In this document: positions 33,997 to 42,091 of the stretch, piece by piece
How positions within the stretch are numbered: the stretch's first letter is position 1
Layout of the letters: every line of letters starts with the position of its first letter
Origin: Rheinheimera hassiensis
GTDB taxonomy: Bacteria; Pseudomonadota; Gammaproteobacteria; Enterobacterales; Alteromonadaceae
NCBI RefSeq assembly: GCF_022436675.1
Contig: NZ_JAKUJZ010000001.1
Span: 372,001-436,000 of the forward strand
Length of the DNA: 64,000 bases
Direction of reading: 5' to 3'
Made by a program: the position numbers and the translations under genes
The notes under the pieces: generated by a model
What the model was told of the DNA's origin: nothing
What the model saw: the letters and a program-made list of their open reading frames with translations, nothing else
The model's database searches: none

Positions 33997-36825
33997 TTAG
34001 AACTTATAACCAAAGCCAAGCATAAAGTTACGGCCATATCTTTGATAGTCTTGCGCGCCAATAACCTGGCCGGTTTCACCATCAACAAAATTGGTAACAA
34101 AAGGCTCGTCGGTAATATTCTGTACCTGGAATGTCACGCTCAGGCCTTTCAGTGCATCGATAGACGATTCTGAGAAGTCATAGCCCAGTTGTGCGTCCCA
34201 CAACGTCTCAGCTGCTGCTGTTCTGGTATCCAGGTTAGCACTCTGATTACGCACTGCACCCTGATACTCTGAGCGATGGTTCATGCTGGTACGGATTTGG
34301 AAGCCTGCTTTTTCATAGTACACAGTGAAATTGTATACTTTGTCAGATAAGCCAGGGATCTCCTGCTGCATACCTTTCACATCTACTTCTGAATCCAGGA
34401 AAGTAGCACTTAATACCGCACCAAAACCATCCAGTGCTTCAGTCAGAACATTAAACGGCACTACTGCTGTTAACTCAGCACCACTCACTTTGGCATCACC
34501 AACGTTGTCCGGTATGGTATTAACACCCAGGTTGGTAATTGGCACATCTTCCGGATTAGGCGTGTTAAAGTCTGAGAAGTCAAAAATGGTATCGTTATTG
34601 GCAACCCAGTCTTTTATGTCTTTGTGGAACAATGCTGCAGACACATAACCTTCACTGGTGTAGTAATATTCGTACGACAAATCAAACTGATCGGCAACGA
34701 TAGGTTTTAGTGAAGGGTTACCACTACCAGAGCTCCATGGTGACGTGGTTAGATCGTCAGGGTTAAACACGCCAGGGTTGTTGCGTCCGCGATCAAAACC
34801 ATAGCTAAAACTTGAGTTCATTTGATCCATACGTGGGCGTGCCACAGTGCGTGCTGCGCCAAAACGCAATTGCTGCTCATCAGTTACTTTTAATACCAGG
34901 TTTAAACTTGGTAATACATTGCTGTAGCTGTCACCCTGCGTTGTAGGGTCAATATTTAACCCACCTTCCGGGCGTGAGCTGACCTGAAAACCATCCGAGC
35001 TTTGGTCTGTGTATACATATTGTACGCCGATGTTACCGTATAACGGTAAATCAAACACATAGCTGCTTATATCCGCTTTTACGTAAGTAGTATAAATATC
35101 TTCAAATACTGTCCAGGTACCACGCCATTTATCAGGGACTGTGTCGCCCTGCACTACAGAGTCATATACACCATCGCGATACATTGCCAGTGAGTCATAG
35201 GCAATCATGTTACCCATGCCCAGATAACCAAGAGATACGTTACCCAAATAATATTTATCGGCAATAGGTAGGGTCGAATTTACGTCGCCGGCCACATAAT
35301 TAGGCACGCGTAAGTATTCACCGTAGTCTACTTTCGACTTTTCACGTTTGCTGTAGTTAACACCTACCTCTACAGAACTAAAAAAGTCATTTTCTAGCAG
35401 CCGGTTTGCCGCAAGCTTGAAGGTGGTCATTTCGTCTTTAGTTTCAGGCGTCAGTAAGTTACCGTCCTGACCATCAACACCCACTTCACCTACACCCCAG
35501 TTTCTTGCTGCACCTAACTCAAATAATGCACGGTCTGAGTAATCCAGAGAAGGGGTAAAAGTTGCACCGGTAAGGCTGTCGTTCATTTCAACGATAATGT
35601 CGTCACCTACACCCTGGCCGGCATTACCACCACGACCGGTTGTGGCATAACTTTCCATAACCCACAGTTTACGGTCGGCTTTTGAATAGCTTAAATCGGC
35701 TTCAAGAGTCCAGTCAGACAACTGGTATTCAACGTTCGCGCCAAACGAGGTCAATTCTGCCTGACGGAAGTTTACGTCGTTACGCACTATGCCTTTAACA
35801 TCATTGGCACGGAAACGTGTTGCCACACCATCACGCTCTTCCAGTATGTCGATAGTAGAAGAGCCATCATCACGGCCATAACCAATAGGTAACTCAACAC
35901 CACGTAAGATTTGTTTGTCTTCAAAATCAACGTACATGGCATCGAATGTAAGATGTAGATCTTTATTTGGCGCAAATTCCAGTACACCAAGCACCGAATC
36001 CCGGGTCAGTTCAGAAGAACGAACATATGGCTTTGCACCACCCAGCCGGCGAATACCGTCATCATTCTTATCGTAATTCCAGGCGTGCCAGCGCTCTTCC
36101 TGGTTGGGTGACTGCATATGTGCATAGGCCAACGCCACACCCACTTTGCCGTCATTAAACTGGTCGATATAACCGATAGAGCCGCGTTTACCCTGATCAT
36201 CCATATCTGGATTAACCGCTTCTAAACCGTTTTTCTCAAAACGCACGTTAGCATTAATAATGCGCTCGTTTTTATCTAGCGGACGAACTGAGCGTAAGTC
36301 AACAGTACCACCAATCCCCTGAGTGATAAGTGATGCATCCGGCGTTTTATATACTACAACTTCACTGATAACCTCAGATGGGTACAGATCGAATTCAACC
36401 CCACGGTTATCACCGATAGAAACCTGCTCGCGGCCGTTAAATGTTGTGGTATTGAAATCACCACCCATACCACGAACAGAAATCAGACTGGCACGGCCAT
36501 CCAAACGCTGTGCTGACAAGCCCGGTAAGCGTGCTATAGATTCCGCAATACTGGAATCCGGCAGCTTGCCGATATCTTCAGCAGAAACAGAATCTACAAT
36601 GCTGTTAGAGTACTGTTTGGTGTTAATTGACTCGGCAACAGAGCGTCTAAATCCTTTTATTTCAATAACTTCTACGCTTGCAGCAGCCTTTGCTTTCTCT
36701 CTGGCTTCTGCTGGCGACTCGCGTTGTTCTGCGTCAGCCGATGTTTCTTGGGCTGCAATACTGTAGCTGCTCAACCCGACCGTTGCTAAGGCAACCGTCA
36801 ACATATTGAGTTTAAATTTAGTCAT
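33997..36825 (-). CDS. TonB-dependent receptor, Xanthomonas/Caulobacter carbohydrate type
   Basis: A 942-aa receptor from the ATG at 36825 (an ATG 9 bases earlier is possible). The signal peptide is MTKFKLNMLTVALATVG...SIAAQ. The plug motifs VIEIKGFRRSVAESINTKQ, IARLPGLSAQRLDGRASLISVRGM and YPSEVISEVVVYKTPDASLITQGIGGTVDL parallel the receptor at 25723-28611, so the two are paralogues. The barrel ends in Phe (LGFGYKF). It is probably a second importer for alpha-glucan oligosaccharides. A palindromic operator with a candidate promoter precedes it, as for its paralogue. Confidence 0.9.
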   Translation of the reverse strand: MTKFKLNMLTVALATVGLSSYSIAAQETSADAEQRESPAEAREKAKAAASVEVIEIKGFRRSVAESINTKQYSNSIVDSVSAEDIGKLPDSSIAESIARLPGLSAQRLDGRASLISVRGMGGDFNTTTFNGREQVSIGDNRGVEFDLYPSEVISEVVVYKTPDASLITQGIGGTVDLRSVRPLDKNERIINANVRFEKNGLEAVNPDMDDQGKRGSIGYIDQFNDGKVGVALAYAHMQSPNQEERWHAWNYDKNDDGIRRLGGAKPYVRSSELTRDSVLGVLEFAPNKDLHLTFDAMYVDFEDKQILRGVELPIGYGRDDGSSTIDILEERDGVATRFRANDVKGIVRNDVNFRQAELTSFGANVEYQLSDWTLEADLSYSKADRKLWVMESYATTGRGGNAGQGVGDDIIVEMNDSLTGATFTPSLDYSDRALFELGAARNWGVGEVGVDGQDGNLLTPETKDEMTTFKLAANRLLENDFFSSVEVGVNYSKREKSKVDYGEYLRVPNYVAGDVNSTLPIADKYYLGNVSLGYLGMGNMIAYDSLAMYRDGVYDSVVQGDTVPDKWRGTWTVFEDIYTTYVKADISSYVFDLPLYGNIGVQYVYTDQSSDGFQVSSRPEGGLNIDPTTQGDSYSNVLPSLNLVLKVTDEQQLRFGAARTVARPRMDQMNSSFSYGFDRGRNNPGVFNPDDLTTSPWSSGSGNPSLKPIVADQFDLSYEYYYTSEGYVSAALFHKDIKDWVANNDTIFDFSDFNTPNPEDVPITNLGVNTIPDNVGDAKVSGAELTAVVPFNVLTEALDGFGAVLSATFLDSEVDVKGMQQEIPGLSDKVYNFTVYYEKAGFQIRTSMNHRSEYQGAVRNQSANLDTRTAAAETLWDAQLGYDFSESSIDALKGLSVTFQVQNITDEPFVTNFVDGETGQVIGAQDYQRYGRNFMLGFGYKF

Positions 36826-36912
36826 GTCCTTCATCCCCGGTGTGTTGTGTGTGCTGTCTGTCAGCTGTAAGCGCAGCCGTATCAGTACAACCAGACTTCT
36901 GTCTAAGGCTAT

Positions 36913-36957
36913 TTATTAAACTTATTAGCGCAACACCTCAACATGAATACGTATTCA
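36913..36957 (-). promoter_or_regulatory. Operator 3 plus candidate promoter of the second TonB receptor
   Basis: The perfect palindrome TGAATACGTATTCA (36944-36957) is identical to operator 1. On the minus strand it is followed after 2 bp by TTGAGG (36941-36936), a 17-bp spacer and TAATAA (36918-36913). It lies in the 409-base gap 36826-37234, which contains no gene I can support. Confidence 0.75.
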
Positions 36958-37118
36958 TAATTACTAATTTGCACAAACACAGAGCGGTCATCGCAAAAAC
37001 GCACCAACGCAGTGCAAACTGCATTCTGCCTACATAAGTTTAGACTAACAGCCACCTGTGCAGCCTGCCAGAACAGATCTGCAGCCCTTTGCAGGACTTC
37101 GTCGCATGATATTTTCAA

Positions 37119-37132
37119 TGCATACGTATGCA
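37119..37132. promoter_or_regulatory. Operator 4, near the AraC-type gene and malQ
   Basis: TGCATACGTATGCA is a perfect 14-bp palindrome sharing the ATACGTAT centre. It lies 103 bases ahead of the AraC-type gene, so it probably controls the plus-strand unit with malQ. Confidence 0.72.
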
Positions 37133-37234
37133 ACAGGTTTAATAAATACATAACCCTGATTTATGCTTGCACCACCATATGGCAGCCCGTAGCAAACTTG
37201 TGGATCTTGCTTTGCTGCCAGCGCGGAGCAAAAT

Positions 37235-37687
37235 ATGAAAAATAATATTCTGACGGGATACAGCCTGGCGGCGTTTGACTGCAGCCAGAGTACACAGCCA
37301 CAACCGGTATTAGCGCAGCTGCGCCAGTTTATTCTGCAGCAACTGCCGCAGGCGCCCAGATTAACGGATGCCGCCAGCACACTGAATATGAGCAGTCGCA
37401 CGTTACAACGCGCCCTGCAACAAGCGGATACCAGCTTTCGTCAGCTGATGTGTCAGTGCCGGCACCAGTTGGCACATCACTATTTACAAGACGCCAGCCT
37501 GAGCCTGCAGCAAATTGCTTTTCAGCTTGGATTTGCAGAACAGAGCAGCTTTCAAAAAGCATTTAAATGCTGGCAGGGCTGCTCACCGGGCGTGTTTCGC
37601 CAGCGTCAGCAGCTCGCGGCAAACAGACGTCGTCATTTATCCGGCTTGCACCAGCCGGGGTTACAGGTGAATTATGGAATTAATTAA
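37235..37687 (+). CDS. Minimal AraC-type DNA-binding protein
   Basis: A 150-aa protein consisting almost only of an AraC/XylS double helix-turn-helix (about 30-130). The first helix-turn-helix is in RLTDAASTLNMSSRTLQRALQ; the second is in SLQQIAFQLGFAEQSSFQKAFKCWQGCSPGVFR, the classical AraC signature. It lacks the usual ligand-binding and dimerisation domain, so it would act alone or through protein contacts. Its last 14 bases overlap the malQ start, giving tight co-expression. A palindromic operator lies upstream. Whether it regulates this locus is inferred from position only. Confidence 0.8.
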   Translation: MKNNILTGYSLAAFDCSQSTQPQPVLAQLRQFILQQLPQAPRLTDAASTLNMSSRTLQRALQQADTSFRQLMCQCRHQLAHHYLQDASLSLQQIAFQLGFAEQSSFQKAFKCWQGCSPGVFRQRQQLAANRRRHLSGLHQPGLQVNYGIN

Positions 37688-39812
37688 GCAACTCGCCGCA
37701 CTGGTGGGTTTGCAGGACAGCTACGTACACGCGCAGGGCCACACTGAAGTGATTAGCCTGGATAAACAACAGGCCATATTGCAGGCAATGGGATATGACT
37801 TAACGTCGAATGATGCCATGCAGGAAAAAATCGTTGAGCTAAGTGAGCAGCCATGGCTTGAAGTTATCGCCCCGGTTACTGTGTGTCAGCAAGGCGAGCT
37901 ACTACGCATTCGTGTACAACAGTTACAGCAAAACGCTGTCAGCGACTGGCAATGGCAAATTAACACTGAAGAACAACAGCAGTTCAGCGGCAGCCTTACC
38001 ATTGCCGCCAAAGATATCATCGAGCGCCGCCAAACCCGCCAGGGCGAAGTATTGGCCGCCGAACTGGTTTTAGATATCAGCTTACCGTTGGGATATCACC
38101 AGTTAACGCTAAGCAATAACCGCCAGCACTATAGCCAGCAACTGATTATTACACCGCAGCGCTGCTTTCAGCTGCATGACAAAGCCGTGCTACATAAAAC
38201 CTTTGGCCCGGCTATTCAGCTGTATGCGGTTAAATCGGCGCGCAACTGGGGTATTGGCGACTTTGCCGATCTGCAACAGATAGTTGCACCACTGGCAGAG
38301 CAAGGCGTTGATTTTATTGGTTTAAACCCACTGCATGCACTGTACCCTGAATTACCACAAGACTGCAGCCCGTATAGCCCGAACAGCCGCTTATGGTTAA
38401 ATACCGAATATGTCGCGCTGGAGTACACCGCAGAATTTGCCGACTGCACAGCCGCACAGCAACTGGTTAACTCTGAAAGTTTTCAGCAGCGCTTACAACA
38501 TTTACGTGAACAAACTTACGTTGACTATATCGGCGTAGCCACAGCCAAAAAAGCGGTGGCGACGTTATTGTTTCAGCAGTTTAAACAGCAACATCTGGCA
38601 AAAAACACCGCGCGTGCAGCGCTGTTTCAGCAGTTTGTGGCAGATGGTGGCGACAGCCTGCGCCAACTGACTATTTATCAGGTGTTACAGGGTCAGTTGT
38701 TTCAGCAAGACTGGAATATGGCCGCCTGGCAAAATTTTCCGCAGCAACTGCGCGATCCGCACAGCAGTGCCGTAGCAGAATTTGCCAGTGCAAACAGCGA
38801 CGCCATAAACCAGCAACTGTATTTGCAGTGGCAGGCACAGTTGCAGCTGGCAGAGGTAAAACGTTTGTGTCAGCAGCACGGCATGGCCATTGGCCTGTAC
38901 TGCGATGTTGCCGTTGGCACCAGCCGCAGCAGTGCAGAAAGCTGGGGCGCACCGGAAGATTATCTGCTGGATTTAAGCGTAGGTGCGCCGGCCGATATTA
39001 TGGCGCCCAAAGGTCAGAATTGGGGCTTGTTAGCCTACAACCCGCAAACCTTACGGCAAAAAGCGTATCAGCCTTTTATTGAACTGCTGCAGGCCAACAT
39101 GCGCTTTGCCGGAGCCTTGCGGCTGGATCATGTTATGGCGCTGTTACGTTTATGGTGTTGTCCGGTAGGTGCCGATGCCACTGCCGGCGCTTATATCCGC
39201 TTTCCGGCTGCCGACCTGTTTGCCATTCTGGCGCTGGAAAGCCAGCGCAACAGCTGCGTGGTAATAGGGGAAGATTTAGGCACAGTGCCGGTAGAGATCA
39301 GCCATTTGCTGGCGCAGTATCAGGTATTGTCGTACCGGGTATTTATGCTGGAGCAAAAATCCGGCAGCTACGATTACGCCGCCCAGACCTATCCTGAACT
39401 GGCACTGGCAACGGTAACCACACACGATATGCCAACACTGGTGGGATACTGGCAGCAAGGTGATCTTGAGCTGCGCCACGAACTGGATTTATTTCCCAAC
39501 CCGCAGGTAGCCGACAGCCTTTATCAGCTGCGTGCCGATGAAAAACAACTGATGAGCCAGCGCCTGCAACTGCATGAAGGCGATTACCAGCAGTTAATCC
39601 GCGCCAGCCATTTGTTTACTGCGCAACAACCGGCCCGCTTATTTGCCTTTCAGCTGGAGGATTTATTACTGATGTCTACTCCGGTTAATATTCCGGGCAC
39701 CAGCAATGAGTATCCCAACTGGCGCCGGCGTCTGACAGATAACATCGACGCTATTTTGCAGCGCCAGGACGTACTTGAACTGATCGCCGACATCAGAACC
39801 GCCAGACAATAA
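37674..39812 (+). CDS. malQ: 4-alpha-glucanotransferase (amylomaltase)
   Basis: A 712-aa GH77 enzyme, close to the E. coli MalQ length. It transfers alpha-1,4-glucan segments between maltodextrins and releases glucose in the cytoplasm. An N-terminal beta-sandwich region (about 1-165) precedes the catalytic barrel. Catalytic residues are Asp485 (LRLDHVMALLRLW), Glu533 (VIGEDLGTVP) and Asp585 (TTHDMPTLVGYW). The C-terminus PVNIPGTSNEYPNWRRRLT is a family hallmark. It is translationally coupled to the AraC-type gene and completes the glucan pathway of this locus. Confidence 0.95.
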   Translation: MELIKQLAALVGLQDSYVHAQGHTEVISLDKQQAILQAMGYDLTSNDAMQEKIVELSEQPWLEVIAPVTVCQQGELLRIRVQQLQQNAVSDWQWQINTEEQQQFSGSLTIAAKDIIERRQTRQGEVLAAELVLDISLPLGYHQLTLSNNRQHYSQQLIITPQRCFQLHDKAVLHKTFGPAIQLYAVKSARNWGIGDFADLQQIVAPLAEQGVDFIGLNPLHALYPELPQDCSPYSPNSRLWLNTEYVALEYTAEFADCTAAQQLVNSESFQQRLQHLREQTYVDYIGVATAKKAVATLLFQQFKQQHLAKNTARAALFQQFVADGGDSLRQLTIYQVLQGQLFQQDWNMAAWQNFPQQLRDPHSSAVAEFASANSDAINQQLYLQWQAQLQLAEVKRLCQQHGMAIGLYCDVAVGTSRSSAESWGAPEDYLLDLSVGAPADIMAPKGQNWGLLAYNPQTLRQKAYQPFIELLQANMRFAGALRLDHVMALLRLWCCPVGADATAGAYIRFPAADLFAILALESQRNSCVVIGEDLGTVPVEISHLLAQYQVLSYRVFMLEQKSGSYDYAAQTYPELALATVTTHDMPTLVGYWQQGDLELRHELDLFPNPQVADSLYQLRADEKQLMSQRLQLHEGDYQQLIRASHLFTAQQPARLFAFQLEDLLLMSTPVNIPGTSNEYPNWRRRLTDNIDAILQRQDVLELIADIRTARQ

Positions 39813-39818
39813 CACCTT

Positions 39819-39855
39819 CGCTAAAACCCGGCTGAAATACAGTCGGGTTTTAGCG
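39819..39855. terminator. Bidirectional terminator after malQ
   Basis: CGCTAAAACCCG (39819-39830) pairs with CGGGTTTTAGCG (39844-39855), with CTG/CAG extending the stem inside. It serves the convergent malQ and CadC-like genes. Confidence 0.85.
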
Positions 39856-39878
39856 AGAAGTTATAAATTATTAATAGG

Positions 39879-41945
39879 CTAGTCGAGCTCACTGATACGA
39901 AAAATATCGGCCTCGGGTGCGGCTCTTGTAGTGAAGTAGACCCCTTGTTCACTGACACTAAAGCTCTGGCTGGCGCTCAGAGCCATCAGTTTTGTTTGCT
40001 CGCCGCTGGCGATATCCAGTTTCCACAGTGTCGTAACGCCGCGGTTAGCCTCTGTATTTCCGCCGGTTGTCGGTTGCACAAAATACAGTTTGCCTTGGCT
40101 CAGGCTAAAGTAAAAACGCCGTTGGCGGTCAATCTGCTGCGGCAATTGCAACGTTAACAGCTGCTGTTGTAAAAATAGCTGTTGCTGCTGATCAATAAAA
40201 AGTGCCTGTTGTGACTGCGCATCATAACTGGCATAAGCCCAGCGGCCAGGCTGGATCTGCAGTTGTTGTGCGCCAATATGGAAATGATGTAACCGCCACT
40301 GCTGACCAACTAATAAGCTAAATGCCAAACTGCTATTGGTAACCCAGGATATACCGCGGATTTCCTGCGCAGGTAAAGGCAGTGTCAGCACCTGGCCGGT
40401 ATCAACATTAATCAGCTTTAGCGTATTAATAAGCAGTACCGCCAGTTGGCTGTCATCCGGCGACCATTGTACGTCATAGATCCAGTCATTCCGGCCCAAT
40501 TGGCTTAATTTGCGGTTTTCGCCGCTGCTTAACTGATGTAACCAGATTTCACGGCTACCGCTGCGCTCTGAGACAAATGCCAGTTGCTGCTGTTGATTCG
40601 ACACTCGGGGTAAAGAGTCGCTGACTGATGAGGTTATCAGCGTTAGCGGCTCATCGGCTGTAGTCGGTTTAACACGGATCTGCTGGTTGCTGCTAGCGCC
40701 GGAATACACATAGCTGTGGCCATCCGCTACCCGTTTTAATTTGAAAATGCCATGAGCGGCACTGTATACCTTGTGCTGTAACTTACCGCTAAGACTGAGC
40801 TGTAAAATATTATTCGCCGGATCAGAGTCTGTTTGCAGGATAGCATTGCCCTGCTGGTTCCAGATGGGGCAACATAACCACTGGTTCTTACTAAATAAAT
40901 AACTAAGCTTATTCTTTTCTATATCAAGTACATAATAAGCCAGCTGCTGGGCTTCGTCCGGTGAGGCGATCAGCAGTTGTTCCTTGCTGGGATGTAAATC
41001 AAACTCTGCATTGCCGGCCAGAAAAACCGCTGGTTGGGCAGGCTGGTAAATTTCTCCGCTGGCCAGGTCTTTCAGATAAATAAAATATGCCGTGCCCGGG
41101 CCACTATTTTCACTAAAAATCAGTTTGCGGACATCATGGCTAAAAGCAACATTACCATAGCTGCCTGCAGGGCACTGATGCACCGTATTCTCAGATATCA
41201 GCTTGGGCATACTTACCGCACTAAATTCAAGTAAAGTTAGCTGACAACTGTCTGTTGTGGTTTGGTAGTACACAAAACGACGGCCGTCTTTCGACCAATC
41301 ACCATTACCTGCATGGCTTTCGCCGTGACTTAACGGCCAAATCTGGCTGGATTGCAGATCTTTAATGTACAACCTCAGCCACTGGCCCTGATAAGCTGAG
41401 TAGATCAGCCAGCGGCCATCCGGCGACAAAGCCGGCAGCACTTCTTCTGCGTGCTCTCTGGTCAGTGGTTCTGACAGCAAATAGACAGCTTGTGGTGTGG
41501 CCGAATACCGGTACCAGGCCACTGCGGCAGAAGCAGTTAGCACACTCAGCAACAGCCAGCCGAGAATGGCCCTATGCCAGCTCGAACGGGAAGTTACCAG
41601 CATCGTTGCAACTGGCGGCATCTCATCAACTGCAGCAAGTTGTTTTACCGGCGCAATAAAACGATAGCCTTTGCGCGGCAGGGTAATAATAAATTCGCTG
41701 TGTTTAGCTGAGTCGCCCAATGATTTGCGTAATTTGGCAATAATACGGTTGATGGCATTGTCGGTGACTATCTGGCCTTGCCAAACCTGTGCAATAAATT
41801 CATCCCGGCTAATCATCCGGCCGGGGTTGCGGCAGAAATAGGCTAATACCTCAGCCTGTTTCGGCTCCAGTTGGATTAACGCTGTACTGCGCCACAGCAG
41901 ATGCTTATCATCACAAAATTGTATCCCGGCTAACTGCCACCGCAT
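39879..41945 (-). CDS. CadC-type winged-helix regulator with C-terminal beta-propeller
   Basis: A 688-aa one-component regulator. An OmpR/CadC winged-helix domain (about 1-105, VLAYFCRNPGRMISRDEFIAQVW...INRIIAKLRKSLGD...ITLPRKGYRFIAPV) is followed by one membrane helix (about 126-145) and a periplasmic TolB/WD40-like propeller. The blades show in repeats such as PALSPDGRWLIYSA, GDWSKDGRRFVYYQ and VQWSPDDSQLAVLL. The design senses something outside the membrane and binds DNA directly. It is divergent from an S15-family hydrolase gene 146 bases away, its likeliest target. This pairing recurs in Alteromonadales as I remember it. Confidence 0.85.
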   Translation of the reverse strand: MRWQLAGIQFCDDKHLLWRSTALIQLEPKQAEVLAYFCRNPGRMISRDEFIAQVWQGQIVTDNAINRIIAKLRKSLGDSAKHSEFIITLPRKGYRFIAPVKQLAAVDEMPPVATMLVTSRSSWHRAILGWLLLSVLTASAAVAWYRYSATPQAVYLLSEPLTREHAEEVLPALSPDGRWLIYSAYQGQWLRLYIKDLQSSQIWPLSHGESHAGNGDWSKDGRRFVYYQTTTDSCQLTLLEFSAVSMPKLISENTVHQCPAGSYGNVAFSHDVRKLIFSENSGPGTAYFIYLKDLASGEIYQPAQPAVFLAGNAEFDLHPSKEQLLIASPDEAQQLAYYVLDIEKNKLSYLFSKNQWLCCPIWNQQGNAILQTDSDPANNILQLSLSGKLQHKVYSAAHGIFKLKRVADGHSYVYSGASSNQQIRVKPTTADEPLTLITSSVSDSLPRVSNQQQQLAFVSERSGSREIWLHQLSSGENRKLSQLGRNDWIYDVQWSPDDSQLAVLLINTLKLINVDTGQVLTLPLPAQEIRGISWVTNSSLAFSLLVGQQWRLHHFHIGAQQLQIQPGRWAYASYDAQSQQALFIDQQQQLFLQQQLLTLQLPQQIDRQRRFYFSLSQGKLYFVQPTTGGNTEANRGVTTLWKLDIASGEQTKLMALSASQSFSVSEQGVYFTTRAAPEADIFRISELD

Positions 41946-42091
41946 GCAGGTGCTCCCTTATAAACCTGGCCGGATCTTACCGTATTTCGGCGCCAGGTCA
42001 CTTCTGGTCATAAAAAATCACGTCTGGTACACGACCTTACAGCTGGCCAGCTCTATGCTGGCGCTGAATATCATCCTGTAAGGAGTTTACT

